A DNA stretch of 64,000 nt, from NCBI RefSeq assembly GCF_900188325.1, contig NZ_FZPD01000004.1, positions 123,501-187,500 of the forward strand. Direction: 5' to 3'. The notes under the pieces were generated by a model. The model was not told the origin of the DNA. It made no database searches and saw only the letters and a program-made list of their open reading frames with translations. Source of the stretch: Ekhidna lutea (GTDB lineage Bacteria; Bacteroidota; Bacteroidia; Cytophagales; Cyclobacteriaceae). Below, piece by piece: positions 9,102 to 17,286 of this stretch (position 1 is the stretch's first letter; each line of letters begins with the position of its first letter). The position numbers were made by a program, and so were the translations under genes.

Positions 9102-10046
9102 ATGAAAGTAGCTGTAATTGATTTAGGTACAAATACTTTCCACCTTCTGATTGCCAGAGTGGATCGAGACTCTCATGAAATGCTTCATCGAGAGCGAAAA
9201 GCAGTGAAAATTGGCGAGAAGGGGATCAATAAGGGAGAAATCACAAAAGAGGCCTGGGGTCGAGCACTAAAAGCCCTTCATGAGTTCAAGGAAATGATTG
9301 ATGCGAATGACATTGATCAGGTTTTCGCAACAGCTACCAGTGCTATCCGCAACGCCAACAATGGGCAGGCGCTTGTCGACGAAATCAAATCTCAGACCGG
9401 TATTGAAATAGAAGTTATTTCAGGAATGAGAGAAGCTGAGCTGATTCACCATGGTGCAAGTAAAGCCCTTGATTTTGGAGAAGAAAAAAACCTCATCATG
9501 GATATTGGCGGTGGCAGCATTGAATTCATTATCGCTGATAACCAAAAAGCTCACTGGATGCAGAGTTTTGAAGTCGGTGGTCAACGACTGGTGGAAATGT
9601 TTCATAAAACAGACCCTATTTCAACGGATGAAATTGAAAAACTAAATGCCTTTTTTGATAAGGAACTACAACCATTAGTAGAGGCATGCAAAGAATTCAG
9701 ACCAACAACGCTAATTGGTTGCTCCGGAACCTTCGATACTTTGAGTGATATCTATTGCGAAGAAAATGATATCGAAAGGCAATCGGATGCAACCGAATAC
9801 CCTTTCGGAAAAAATGTTTTCAAAAAAATCTACGAAGACCTGATTACTAAAAACAGGGAGCAGCGTCTTGCAATTCCGGGAATGATAGAAATGCGGGTGG
9901 ACATGATCGTAGTAGCGTGTGTTCTCATTGACCACATAGTTGAGAAAATAGCGCTGACTAATATTCGGATTTCGGCTTATGCATTGAAAGAGGGAATCCT
10001 GTACAATGTATTAGATCAACTTCAGGAAGGAAATTCTTCTCATTAA
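9102..10046 (+). CDS. ppx: Ppx/GppA-family exopolyphosphatase / pppGpp phosphohydrolase
   Basis: 314 aa from ATG 9102. The reading frame extends upstream across the divergent gene, but homology starts at MKVAVIDLGTNTFHLLIA. ASKHA phosphate-binding loops are visible: VIDLGTNTFHLLI (phosphate 1), ATATSAIRNA, and LIMDIGGGSIEFII near 131-144 (phosphate 2), then LIGCSGTFDTL (adenosine region). The short single-lobe form without the E. coli C-terminal HD part is usual in Bacteroidota. It hydrolyses polyphosphate or pppGpp; which one cannot be told. Confidence 0.9.
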   Translation: MKVAVIDLGTNTFHLLIARVDRDSHEMLHRERKAVKIGEKGINKGEITKEAWGRALKALHEFKEMIDANDIDQVFATATSAIRNANNGQALVDEIKSQTGIEIEVISGMREAELIHHGASKALDFGEEKNLIMDIGGGSIEFIIADNQKAHWMQSFEVGGQRLVEMFHKTDPISTDEIEKLNAFFDKELQPLVEACKEFRPTTLIGCSGTFDTLSDIYCEENDIERQSDATEYPFGKNVFKKIYEDLITKNREQRLAIPGMIEMRVDMIVVACVLIDHIVEKIALTNIRISAYALKEGILYNVLDQLQEGNSSH

Positions 10047-10106
10047 TCATTGCCATTGATCGGCGAATGATTAAACTTAGAAATCCATTTTAATCCTAAT
10101 CTACTA

Positions 10107-11792
10107 ATGAAATTCGCGTTTGGATTCACTTTTCTCTTATGGACGCTTTCGTCTCCTTCACAAGATATCGCTTTTCAAAGTATCATATCTGAGATTCAGA
10201 GTAATCTTCATGAGGTTCAAACGAAGAATGAAAACTACACACACGAATTGTCATTCGTGAACCATTCAGTACTCAGATACACCCTAACTGAAATAGACAA
10301 AAGAGGTCAAAGTACGGTACTCGTGTCTGAATTTAACGTTGCTGACCTGGATCCATATGCCTTACGTGAAGAAACCAGGCAGGATATTATTCATCTCAAT
10401 CTGACTGTAGAAAATAGCCAGCGATTTATTAAGAAATATGAGAATGGAGAGGTGGATGGTTATGAGTCAAACCTGCTTATCGTAGCGCAGGATATTGACA
10501 ATGCACGAACAATCAAAGAGCTAATTAAGCAAGCAATCCCGCTCGCTAAAGAAATAATGGATAATAAGCTCAAAGCCAACACCTACGAAGAAATGGAAGA
10601 TTGGCTGGTGGCTCACGTAGTTAAAGTAGAAGGTGACAAAAAATCCTACAACCAACAACTCACTGCGTTAGAAGATTTTCCTGCAAATTTTCAATTCACA
10701 CAAACCCAAATCACTTCAAAATCTTCTGAACAAAAGACCTATATCTTCAACCTATCAGATATAAATATTCATAGCCTCAGATTCAACATCTCCGGATCAA
10801 GCTTTTCATTGAATTTTGAAACCAATCGCAATCAAAAATTGATGCGAGTGCTTGAAAATGAAATTCCCAGAGGATTTGATAACAAAATAGAAATTTTCAC
10901 TAACAATGTTGAAGAGGCCAGGGACCTGAAAATCATGTTAACCAAAGCTGTGCCACTCGCTGAGTCTAAAGTAGAATCCTCTATCAAAAAGCTTGAATCC
11001 TTGCAATCAGCTTTTGATTTTCTGGAAACTTATGTGAAAGACATCTACTTTGGAGCCGAATCAATTGAGCAGCAAATTGAAGGAAACTGTTTAATTAAAT
11101 ATTCACTTTCAGAATCTGATACGAAATCAACAAATAAGACCTCCGCTGCATTAAATCTCATTGACATCAACCCCACAACTATTGATTATGATATTTCCAG
11201 TCACCGTATGTATGTGGAGTTTTCTACCAAAGAATCAATGGACTTGATCCAGACATATGAAAACGATGCGTTTGATAGGTATGATGACGAGCTGAAAATC
11301 TATGCCGAGAACATTGAGGTAGCCAGAAGGATCAAAGCTGCCTTGCAAGATCTTACACGGTTATGCCAACGTGATTATCAGAGCCCTTTTGAGGGAATGA
11401 CACTGGAGCAAAAAATAAACTGGCTCACTAAAAACATGGAAGATGTAGTAATCGATGACGAGACTTTTACCCAAACTTTTGAACAAGTGGATAAGTCCGA
11501 TCCGGAAAAAATCAAGCTCACCAAGCTTGAAATCAATGAAAAAGGACGTACAGAAGAAATTTATGAATTCAACCTCACGGACCTAAATCCAAAAAGTATT
11601 CAATTCGATATCGGCTATAAAACACTTGCTGTTGACTTTGAAACTAAGTTCAAGGAGGACATCATCAAATATTATAAAGATGGTAAGATTGAAAATTACC
11701 AGGATGATTTTGAGTTGATCTTTGTAGACGTTGAAAAAGCCCGAAACATAATTTTGGTTTTCAATCAAATCATAGCCGAGCTTAATGAGTAA
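10107..11792 (+). CDS. Secreted protein of four tandem about 130-residue repeats, function unknown
   Basis: 561 aa with a signal peptide of about 18 residues. Four related units cover about 22-155, 158-290, 298-422 and 430-560. Each has a central motif like FNLTDLNPKSIQFDI (76, 214, 349, 488) and a closing helix of the form D/N-V/I-E-x-A-R-x-I-K-x-x-L (129, 267, 402, 541), with a spacer such as YENGEVDGYE. I recognise no named family. The protein at 49303-50163 has a related motif (FRIQDIDPKSLKIQDV), suggesting a small secreted family. Cysteines are few, so disulfides do not explain the fold. Confidence 0.8.
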   Translation: MKFAFGFTFLLWTLSSPSQDIAFQSIISEIQSNLHEVQTKNENYTHELSFVNHSVLRYTLTEIDKRGQSTVLVSEFNVADLDPYALREETRQDIIHLNLTVENSQRFIKKYENGEVDGYESNLLIVAQDIDNARTIKELIKQAIPLAKEIMDNKLKANTYEEMEDWLVAHVVKVEGDKKSYNQQLTALEDFPANFQFTQTQITSKSSEQKTYIFNLSDINIHSLRFNISGSSFSLNFETNRNQKLMRVLENEIPRGFDNKIEIFTNNVEEARDLKIMLTKAVPLAESKVESSIKKLESLQSAFDFLETYVKDIYFGAESIEQQIEGNCLIKYSLSESDTKSTNKTSAALNLIDINPTTIDYDISSHRMYVEFSTKESMDLIQTYENDAFDRYDDELKIYAENIEVARRIKAALQDLTRLCQRDYQSPFEGMTLEQKINWLTKNMEDVVIDDETFTQTFEQVDKSDPEKIKLTKLEINEKGRTEEIYEFNLTDLNPKSIQFDIGYKTLAVDFETKFKEDIIKYYKDGKIENYQDDFELIFVDVEKARNIILVFNQIIAELNE

Positions 11793-11801
11793 TTTCGCTG
11801 G

Positions 11802-12887
11802 ATGAATTTTTCAGCAGAGGAACTTAGGAGATTTGCAACCCAAATTTTTACCAAGATTGGTTGCCCTGAAAATGAAGCACAGCTAGCCGCAGATGTGCTG
11901 GTCAATGCCGACCTCAGAGGAGTTGATTCTCATGGTGTGGCTCGTTTGTCCGGTTACATCCGGCTGCATGAAAAAAATCGCCTTAACGCCACGCCTAAAA
12001 TCAAGACTGTACATGAAACACCATCTACAGCAGTGGTAGATGGTGACTTAGGACTAGGGCTTGTTGTGGGGCCACATGCCATGAATTTGGCCATAGAAAA
12101 AGCGAAGAATGTGGGGTCAGGATGGGTTTCTGTTAAAAATTCCAACCACTATGGAATTGCCGGATATCATTCGATGATGGCGCTGAAAGAAGATTGCATT
12201 GGTATTTCTTTAACCAATGCCAGCCCATTGGTCTCTCCTACTTTTTCTAAAGAGCGACTCCTTGGCACCAACCCTATTTCCATCGCCATTCCTACAAAAA
12301 ATCAACCTCCGTTCGTATTAGACATGGCAACAACCACCGCTGCAAACGGAAAGTTGGAGGTACTGCAACGAAAAGAACTGGATGCACCCGAAGGGTGGCT
12401 TCAGGATAAAGACGGTCATATCACCACTGATGCAAAAGGCTTAATGAAAGGTGGATCCATGCGTCCACTTGGTGGTGATCGCGAACACGGCTCTCATAAA
12501 GGATATGCCTTAGGTGCAGTAGTCGATATTCTTTCAGCAGTATTGTCAGGTGCCAATTACGGCCCCTGGGTCCCACCGTTTGTTGCCTTTATTGATCCGG
12601 CACCAAATCCGGTAGGTGAAGGTCTTGGACACTTCTTTGGTGCCATGCGTATAGATGCCTTTCGTGATGGGGAAGAATTTAAATCGCACATGGATAACTG
12701 GATTGAGCGATTCAGAGCTTCTGAAACTGTAAATCCTGATGAGAAAGTGTTGATTCCGGGGGATCCTGAACGTGAGATGACAGCTGAGCGATTAAAAAAT
12801 GGTATTGATTTACTGGAACCTGTTGTTAAGGATTTAAGTGAGCTGGGAGAGAAGTTGGGGGTTGAGTTGATAGCTGGTAATTCGTAG
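11802..12887 (+). CDS. Ldh2-type malate/L-lactate/ureidoglycolate dehydrogenase
   Basis: 361-aa NAD(P)-dependent 2-hydroxyacid dehydrogenase of the Rossmann-free Ldh2 family. Motifs: NADLRGVDSHGVARLSGY near 30-47 (catalytic SHG), NSNHYGIAGYHS near 112 (cofactor region), NPISIAIPT, and DREHGSHKGYALG near 226 with the conserved HKG. Length is standard. It starts 10 nt after the repeat-protein stop, so they may be cotranscribed. The substrate among malate, lactate, ureidoglycolate or sulfolactate cannot be assigned. Confidence 0.92.
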   Translation: MNFSAEELRRFATQIFTKIGCPENEAQLAADVLVNADLRGVDSHGVARLSGYIRLHEKNRLNATPKIKTVHETPSTAVVDGDLGLGLVVGPHAMNLAIEKAKNVGSGWVSVKNSNHYGIAGYHSMMALKEDCIGISLTNASPLVSPTFSKERLLGTNPISIAIPTKNQPPFVLDMATTTAANGKLEVLQRKELDAPEGWLQDKDGHITTDAKGLMKGGSMRPLGGDREHGSHKGYALGAVVDILSAVLSGANYGPWVPPFVAFIDPAPNPVGEGLGHFFGAMRIDAFRDGEEFKSHMDNWIERFRASETVNPDEKVLIPGDPEREMTAERLKNGIDLLEPVVKDLSELGEKLGVELIAGNS

Positions 12888-12916
12888 ATTAGTAGTCGGA
12901 TTCAACCTTAATTAAA

Positions 12917-13342
12917 ATGTCAGACGTCAAAACGCAACCCACCGATCAAAGTGTAGATGCATTCATAGATTCAATAGAGCCGGAATCGAAGCGTGATGAT
13001 GCACGGGAGGTTCTCAAGCTCATGAAAAAGGTAAGTGGAGAAGATCCCATCATGTGGGGTGATTCGATCGTAGGATTTGGTAAGTATCACTATGTCTATG
13101 AATCCGGCAGAGAAGGTGATTGGATGCTGACCGGCTTTTCTCCCAGAAAACAATCGCTGACACTTTATCTAATGTCGGGGTATGAAAAAATGGCTGAGTT
13201 GCTGCAGAAGTTGGGGAAATATAAGCACAGTGTAAGTTGTCTCTACATCAAACGCCTCTCAGATATTGACATGGATGTACTGGAAGAAATGATTCGCACT
13301 TCTATTGAAATTATTAAAAAAAGATATGCGGAGCATAATTAG
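12917..13342 (+). CDS. DUF1801 domain protein (YdhG-like)
   Basis: 141 aa. SVDAFIDSIEPESKRDDAREVLKLM with PIMWGDSIVGFGKYHY and a C-terminal CLYIKRLSDID are the DUF1801 signature. The fold resembles frataxin/YdhG-like proteins of uncertain role; small cytosolic protein. The next gene begins 17 nt before its stop in another frame. Confidence 0.87.
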   Translation: MSDVKTQPTDQSVDAFIDSIEPESKRDDAREVLKLMKKVSGEDPIMWGDSIVGFGKYHYVYESGREGDWMLTGFSPRKQSLTLYLMSGYEKMAELLQKLGKYKHSVSCLYIKRLSDIDMDVLEEMIRTSIEIIKKRYAEHN

Positions 13343-13781
13343 TCTGCTGATCCTCTCCATTTCATTTGGCCTGTTGGCGCAGCGTGTCGCATTTGAAGAC
13401 CCTGATCTTTCTTTCAGTTTTAAAAAACCTAAAGGATGGGAAGTTGTAGATGATGGGTATGTTGTAAAAGTGAGTCCTTCGATTGCCGACACTTCTACAA
13501 CCTGTTTTGCCATCACCTATTTTGAGTCACCTAAACCCGTCGGAGATATCCCTCTGGATTTACAGCTCCAAATCGATTCTACTGAAACGCCAACCAGCAA
13601 AACCAAAATAGCCGGTGAGGAAGCAAACTGGTTCGAAGAGACATCTGAAAATTTTATCAGCAGACATTACACGTTCTTTAAATTCAATCAGCGGTTTGAG
13701 ATTACAATCAAGTACCCCATTGAATCAAAGTATGATAAAAAGCTGAAATCAATCATTCGTTCAATAAAAGTGAAACAATAA
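13326..13781 (+). CDS. Small secreted protein, function unknown
   Basis: 151 aa from ATG 13326. The N terminus MRSIISLLILSISFGLLAQ is a clear signal peptide. The mature part has LSFSFKKPKGWEVVDDGYVV and, near the end, RFEITIKYPIESKYDKKLKSIIRSIKV. This is the pattern of PsbP/MOG1-like or DUF1795-type proteins (folded around a GW motif and ending in a helix followed by SIK), but the assignment is tentative. It overlaps the DUF1801 gene by 17 nt. Confidence 0.7.
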   Translation: MRSIISLLILSISFGLLAQRVAFEDPDLSFSFKKPKGWEVVDDGYVVKVSPSIADTSTTCFAITYFESPKPVGDIPLDLQLQIDSTETPTSKTKIAGEEANWFEETSENFISRHYTFFKFNQRFEITIKYPIESKYDKKLKSIIRSIKVKQ

Positions 13782-13870
13782 TCCCCCACCGAACAATCTG
13801 GTTGCTTCAACGAGCCTTAGCTGACGCTTAACTAATTGCCGGAACTTCCACCTCCTGAACCTGTTAAATT

Positions 13871-13891
13871 CGGTAATAAATATAATTACCG
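13871..13891 (+). promoter_or_regulatory. Inverted repeat immediately before the SiaC-like start codon
   Basis: CGGTAAT and ATTACCG pair perfectly around a 7-nt AT-only loop, ending 3 nt before ATG 13895. As RNA it would cover the ribosome-binding region; as DNA it is a two-fold site suitable for a dimeric regulator. Which applies cannot be told from sequence. Confidence 0.45.
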
Positions 13892-13894
13892 CTA

Positions 13895-14251
13895 ATGGAT
13901 TATTTCAGAAAAGCAACCGCCACTTCTCCAGCTGTCATTATGGATGCACAATACCAATCTGTACTGATTAAAGGATCGTCTACATGTATAAATATGGACG
14001 AATATGGAAGTGTTTTGAAGGTCATACAAGTGCAGCTTAATAGAGGAAACTACTCTGACGTGAATATTAAGCTTTCACACTTCAATACCAGGGCTGCAAA
14101 AGCATTATTATTACTATTTAAATCCATTAAAACCAGCAATAAATCAATTGCTATCAATTGGGTTTATGACAAAAGTAATGAGGAAATGAAGCAGATGGGG
14201 CAGGATTACAGCGACCTGCTTGAAATGGAGTTTAACTTCTCTTGCAATTAA
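13895..14251 (+). CDS. SiaC-family (DUF1987) regulatory phosphoprotein
   Basis: 118 aa. VLIKGSSTCINMDEYGSVL, then VNIKLSHFNTRAAKALLLLFKSI, matches the DUF1987/SiaC core, in which the threonine of the FNT motif is the residue phosphorylated in the Pseudomonas SiaABCD system. In that system SiaC is switched by a kinase/phosphatase pair and activates a diguanylate cyclase. No SiaA, SiaB or SiaD gene is near here, so it is an orphan. An inverted repeat lies directly upstream. Confidence 0.78.
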   Translation: MDYFRKATATSPAVIMDAQYQSVLIKGSSTCINMDEYGSVLKVIQVQLNRGNYSDVNIKLSHFNTRAAKALLLLFKSIKTSNKSIAINWVYDKSNEEMKQMGQDYSDLLEMEFNFSCN

Positions 14252-14256
14252 ACTAG

Positions 14257-14781
14257 CTAAAATATTCCTACACCAATCCCTGCGCGAATTACCCATGGAC
14301 TGTTGTATGGTCTAGGGAAATCAGTTTCGTCATAAAGGACATTATACAATGCCATCAGGCTGAATGATGCTCGGCCACCGAGCTGCTCAGCATAGCCCCC
14401 TCCTATCAGTAAACTATTATAACCCGTCCGTTCCTTGCGGACCGGATCAACACCTGTAACGTACTCAAAGGACAATCGCTCAAACTCTGAGTAAGCAAAA
14501 AATTGCTGTACAATATTGTATCTGGTAAATAGACTCCAGCCATAATTATTAATGCTTATGCTTGGCTGTTTGATTTTTACGTACTGATAAGAAATTCCTA
14601 CTCCTGCCGAAAATTTTTCTGTGATTTTATATCCTACCTGTGGAGATAGGCTAAGATTGGTTTGATCAGCGCCAGCGCTAAACCCAAAGCCTCCCCCGAA
14701 GTAAATCCGATCGGCGAGTTTGCCTTGCGCTGAAACTCCAATAAAAATGAATAAGCAGGAAGTGAATAGGATCGATCTCAT
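14257..14781 (-). CDS. Outer-membrane beta-barrel protein
   Basis: 174 aa with a signal peptide (about 1-19, ending SAQG). The rest alternates polar and aromatic residues in beta strands (GGGFGFSAG, LSPQVGYKI, FSAGVGISYQYV, LLIGGGYAEQL, IRAGIGVGIF) and ends with a terminal Phe, as expected for BamA-dependent insertion. Likely an 8-stranded porin-like barrel of unknown function. Its ATG overlaps the FtsB-like stop (TGATG), so they form one operon. Confidence 0.82.
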   Translation of the reverse strand: MRSILFTSCLFIFIGVSAQGKLADRIYFGGGFGFSAGADQTNLSLSPQVGYKITEKFSAGVGISYQYVKIKQPSISINNYGWSLFTRYNIVQQFFAYSEFERLSFEYVTGVDPVRKERTGYNSLLIGGGYAEQLGGRASFSLMALYNVLYDETDFPRPYNSPWVIRAGIGVGIF

Positions 14782-15083
14782 CAGTCTTCTTTTACGACAA
14801 TGTATAGATCCTCGTTATCCTTTTTCATCAGATACTTTTCTCTCGCCATTTTCTCCAAGAGATCAGGATTATTATTTAGTGCCGCCTGGTCATTTTTCAC
14901 CTGCATGATCTTTTCCTGGTAAAAGTCTTTGGCTTCTATCAGATCAGCCTTTTTACCGGACAGTTGCGCCTGCATAAACAGATCGTTGCTATCTATAAAT
15001 GCCAGCCATACCACAAAAAACAGTGCGGACAGAAAATAAAAATTCTTAAAAAAAGACGGGATACGGTCTAGTAAATTATTCAT
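14781..15083 (-). CDS. Septum formation initiator family protein (FtsB/DivIC)
   Basis: 100 aa: short basic N terminus, one TM at about 15-30 (FYFLSALFFVVWLAFI), a coiled coil with KADLIEAKDFYQEKIMQVKN, and LLEKMAREKYLMKKDNEDLY, which is the family signature (xEkxAREkyxMkkxxED). FtsB/DivIC proteins bridge early and late divisome components in the inner membrane. Overlaps the start of the downstream barrel gene. Confidence 0.9.
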   Translation of the reverse strand: MNNLLDRIPSFFKNFYFLSALFFVVWLAFIDSNDLFMQAQLSGKKADLIEAKDFYQEKIMQVKNDQAALNNNPDLLEKMAREKYLMKKDNEDLYIVVKED

Positions 15084-15251
15084 GTGTTTATTGATTAATT
15101 TTCAACGGTACACATGGAATTCGCATATGTAATACACTCCAAAAAAAGATAATATCACATAATGCTCATTTCATCTGCTTTGAGTTTTATGGGTGGTTTG
15201 TCTTTCAAAGCATCAGCAGATAGGTGTAAAGATAAGAAATATCTAGGTAGA

Positions 15252-15494
15252 CTACTCTTTCACTTTCAATTGTTTGATCTTTTTCTCCAGTTTTCGCCAC
15301 TTTATAATAGAAACACAAATTATAATAGGCCATACAATGACTATTGCAACATCTAAATAGTCTATAGTATTTGGGTATTTATCAATGATATCAAATAGTT
15401 GTAAAATAACAATTAATGAACCGATAGTTACAGCAAAAATTTGCCCTGTTGCCTAATTTTGCTTGTCTCTATATTCTTTCCTTGAAACTTCCAT
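15252..15494 (-). pseudogene. Small two-TM membrane ORF interrupted by an in-frame amber codon
   Basis: Reading the minus strand from ATG 15494 to TAG 15252 gives 80 codons with a single internal TAG at codon 14 (15453-15455). Before it: MEVSRKEYRDKQN. After it: GQIFAVTIGSLIVILQL, a second TM (VAIVIVWPIIICVSI) and a basic tail KWRKLEKKIKQ. The coherent two-TM pattern across the stop suggests a recently inactivated small membrane protein; a CAG to TAG change would explain it. It starts 20 nt after the HsdR-N gene. I see no gene between 15084 and 15251. Confidence 0.5.
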
Positions 15495-15514
15495 GTCGCT
15501 AATATAGGTATCTG

Positions 15515-15943
15515 TCAAGATTGATAAAAAGGAAACTCTTTGATCTGTTTAAAGCCCAATTCTTCTTTCTTCCAAATGAAGTGTGTCATGCCATTGGTAA
15601 TGGCGAGGTACTGTGAATCCAGGACTTTATTATACGCAGAAACCTGATTAACTACTTTTTGATCCAGCTTGACATTTGGTGCTTTGCATTCAACCAAAAG
15701 AAACATTTCTCCTCCCTTATCCAGGACTGAAATATCGGATCGTTTTTGATTTTTGAAGTAACGCATCGAATGTTCCAGTTTGAACAATCCTTTGGGGTAG
15801 TTCAGGTGGGCAACCAGCAGGTTGATAAAGTGCTGACGGACCCACTCTTCGGGAGTAAGCACTACCCATTTTTTCCTTACCTGGCAAAAAATGTTGTTTC
15901 CCTCAACTTGATAATCAAACTCAGGCAGCTTGAGTGGATGCAT
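15515..15943 (-). CDS. Solo type I restriction HsdR N-terminal domain protein (HSDR_N_2)
   Basis: 142 aa. The nuclease core is visible: LTPEEWVRQHFINLLV near 29-44, KRSDISVLDKGGEMFLLVECKAP with the D...E-x-K pattern of PD-(D/E)xK enzymes, then QVSAYN and LAITNGMTHFIW. No HsdM, HsdS or helicase part is nearby, so it is the stand-alone form common in Bacteroidota and probably not a restriction system. It overlaps the MFS gene end by 23 nt. Confidence 0.85.
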   Translation of the reverse strand: MHPLKLPEFDYQVEGNNIFCQVRKKWVVLTPEEWVRQHFINLLVAHLNYPKGLFKLEHSMRYFKNQKRSDISVLDKGGEMFLLVECKAPNVKLDQKVVNQVSAYNKVLDSQYLAITNGMTHFIWKKEELGFKQIKEFPFYQS

Positions 15944-17216
15944 TCTTAAGCTTCACTTGTGATAAGAAAATGATGCCAATGATGAAGAATGACGCCAGCG
16001 CCAGCGTGCTGTTTCGCATACTTCCTGTTACCTGCTCTATATAGCCATAAACAAACGTCCCAAATACGATGGACAGGTTATAGGTCACATCGTAAAAGCT
16101 AAAGAACGAAGCTGTGTCTACTGTATCAGGAGGCATGATCTTGGAAAATGTAGCTCTGGAAAGAGATTGAATGCCACCCATTACCAATCCTACTACTGCA
16201 GCTAGTGCAAAGAACTCGATCTCCTGATTGACGAAATATGCATACAGACAACACACAATCCAGATCACAATCATGACCAACAGGGATTGAATATTGCCTC
16301 TTTTCTTAGAAACAAAAGCAAAAAGATATGATCCTGCAATGGCCACAAACTGGATCAGCAAAACCGTCATAATCAGTTTGGATGCTTCCATTTTCAACTC
16401 TTTAGATCCAAAAGTTGCTGCCAGGTACATTACAGTTTGCACGCCCATGTTGTAGAAAAAGAATGCAAGCAAATACTTACGCATGCCTTCCATATCTTTC
16501 AGCTGTCCCCAAACGTTTCTTAGCTCACGATACCCATTGGTCAGGTAATGACCTTCCGGTTTTCTACCATGCGGGTTCTCCGGCAGCTTAGCAATCGCAT
16601 AGAGTGAAAATCCGATCCACCATACCCCAACGGTAAGGAATGCTACACGGGAAGCAATGCCTGCATCAGCTAGACCAAACGTGTTAGGCATTTCAATTAC
16701 AACAAGATTCAAAACAAGCAAAATCACGCTTCCCAGGTACCCGTATGAATAGCCTCTTGCACTCACAATATCACGCTTGTCTTCGGTTACGATTTCATTC
16801 AGAAATGCATCATAAAAGACCAAACTACCCGAATAGCCCACACTCGCCATTACTGAACAGAGTATGCCCCATTCAATGTTTTTACCGGTAAAAAAGAAGA
16901 GGCCAATACACGAAAAGGAGCCGATCAGCATAAACATTTTCAAAAAGAATTTCTTCTTCCCCGCATAATCAGCAATACCGGATAAAATCGGGAGGATAAT
17001 AGCTACCAGTAAAAAGGATGCGGATAAGGCATAGGAGTACAAAACGGAATTCACCACTTCGGTACCGAAGAAACTCACTCTATCCCCTCCATTGGCATTT
17101 ACGGCCACAGCCTGATAGTAAATAGGGAAAATGGCTGAGGTGATGGTAAGCGAGTAAACGGAGTTTGCCCAGTCATACATACACCAGGCTCGTATGGTCT
17201 TCTTTTCGTTAAGCAT
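15921..17216 (-). CDS. MFS transporter, UMF1/Atg22-like
   Basis: 431 aa with about 12 TMs. The N terminus KKTIRAWCMYDWANSVYSL is the UMF1-family signature (xWxxYDWANSxY), followed by IADYAGKKKFFL between TM2 and TM3, and GLVMGGIQSLSRATFSKIMP in the second half. Such proteins are thought to export small metabolites such as amino acids; the substrate here is unknown. It is divergent from the aspartoacylase-like gene with 70 nt between starts. Confidence 0.9.
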   Translation of the reverse strand: MLNEKKTIRAWCMYDWANSVYSLTITSAIFPIYYQAVAVNANGGDRVSFFGTEVVNSVLYSYALSASFLLVAIILPILSGIADYAGKKKFFLKMFMLIGSFSCIGLFFFTGKNIEWGILCSVMASVGYSGSLVFYDAFLNEIVTEDKRDIVSARGYSYGYLGSVILLVLNLVVIEMPNTFGLADAGIASRVAFLTVGVWWIGFSLYAIAKLPENPHGRKPEGHYLTNGYRELRNVWGQLKDMEGMRKYLLAFFFYNMGVQTVMYLAATFGSKELKMEASKLIMTVLLIQFVAIAGSYLFAFVSKKRGNIQSLLVMIVIWIVCCLYAYFVNQEIEFFALAAVVGLVMGGIQSLSRATFSKIMPPDTVDTASFFSFYDVTYNLSIVFGTFVYGYIEQVTGSMRNSTLALASFFIIGIIFLSQVKLKNASTQAA

Positions 17217-17286
17217 AGAAAATCGCGTTGATCCGGCAATATAATGAATGCTACTTTCACTACTTTTAGCATTACCAAAATACGCT

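Noticed and set aside
15174..15222. Inverted repeat around ATCTGCT...AGCAGAT
   Set aside because: Arms pair only partly and there is no T run or nearby gene end to give it a role.
15515..15943. Restriction-modification or defence system
   Set aside because: Only a solo HsdR-N domain is present, with no methylase, specificity or helicase gene nearby.
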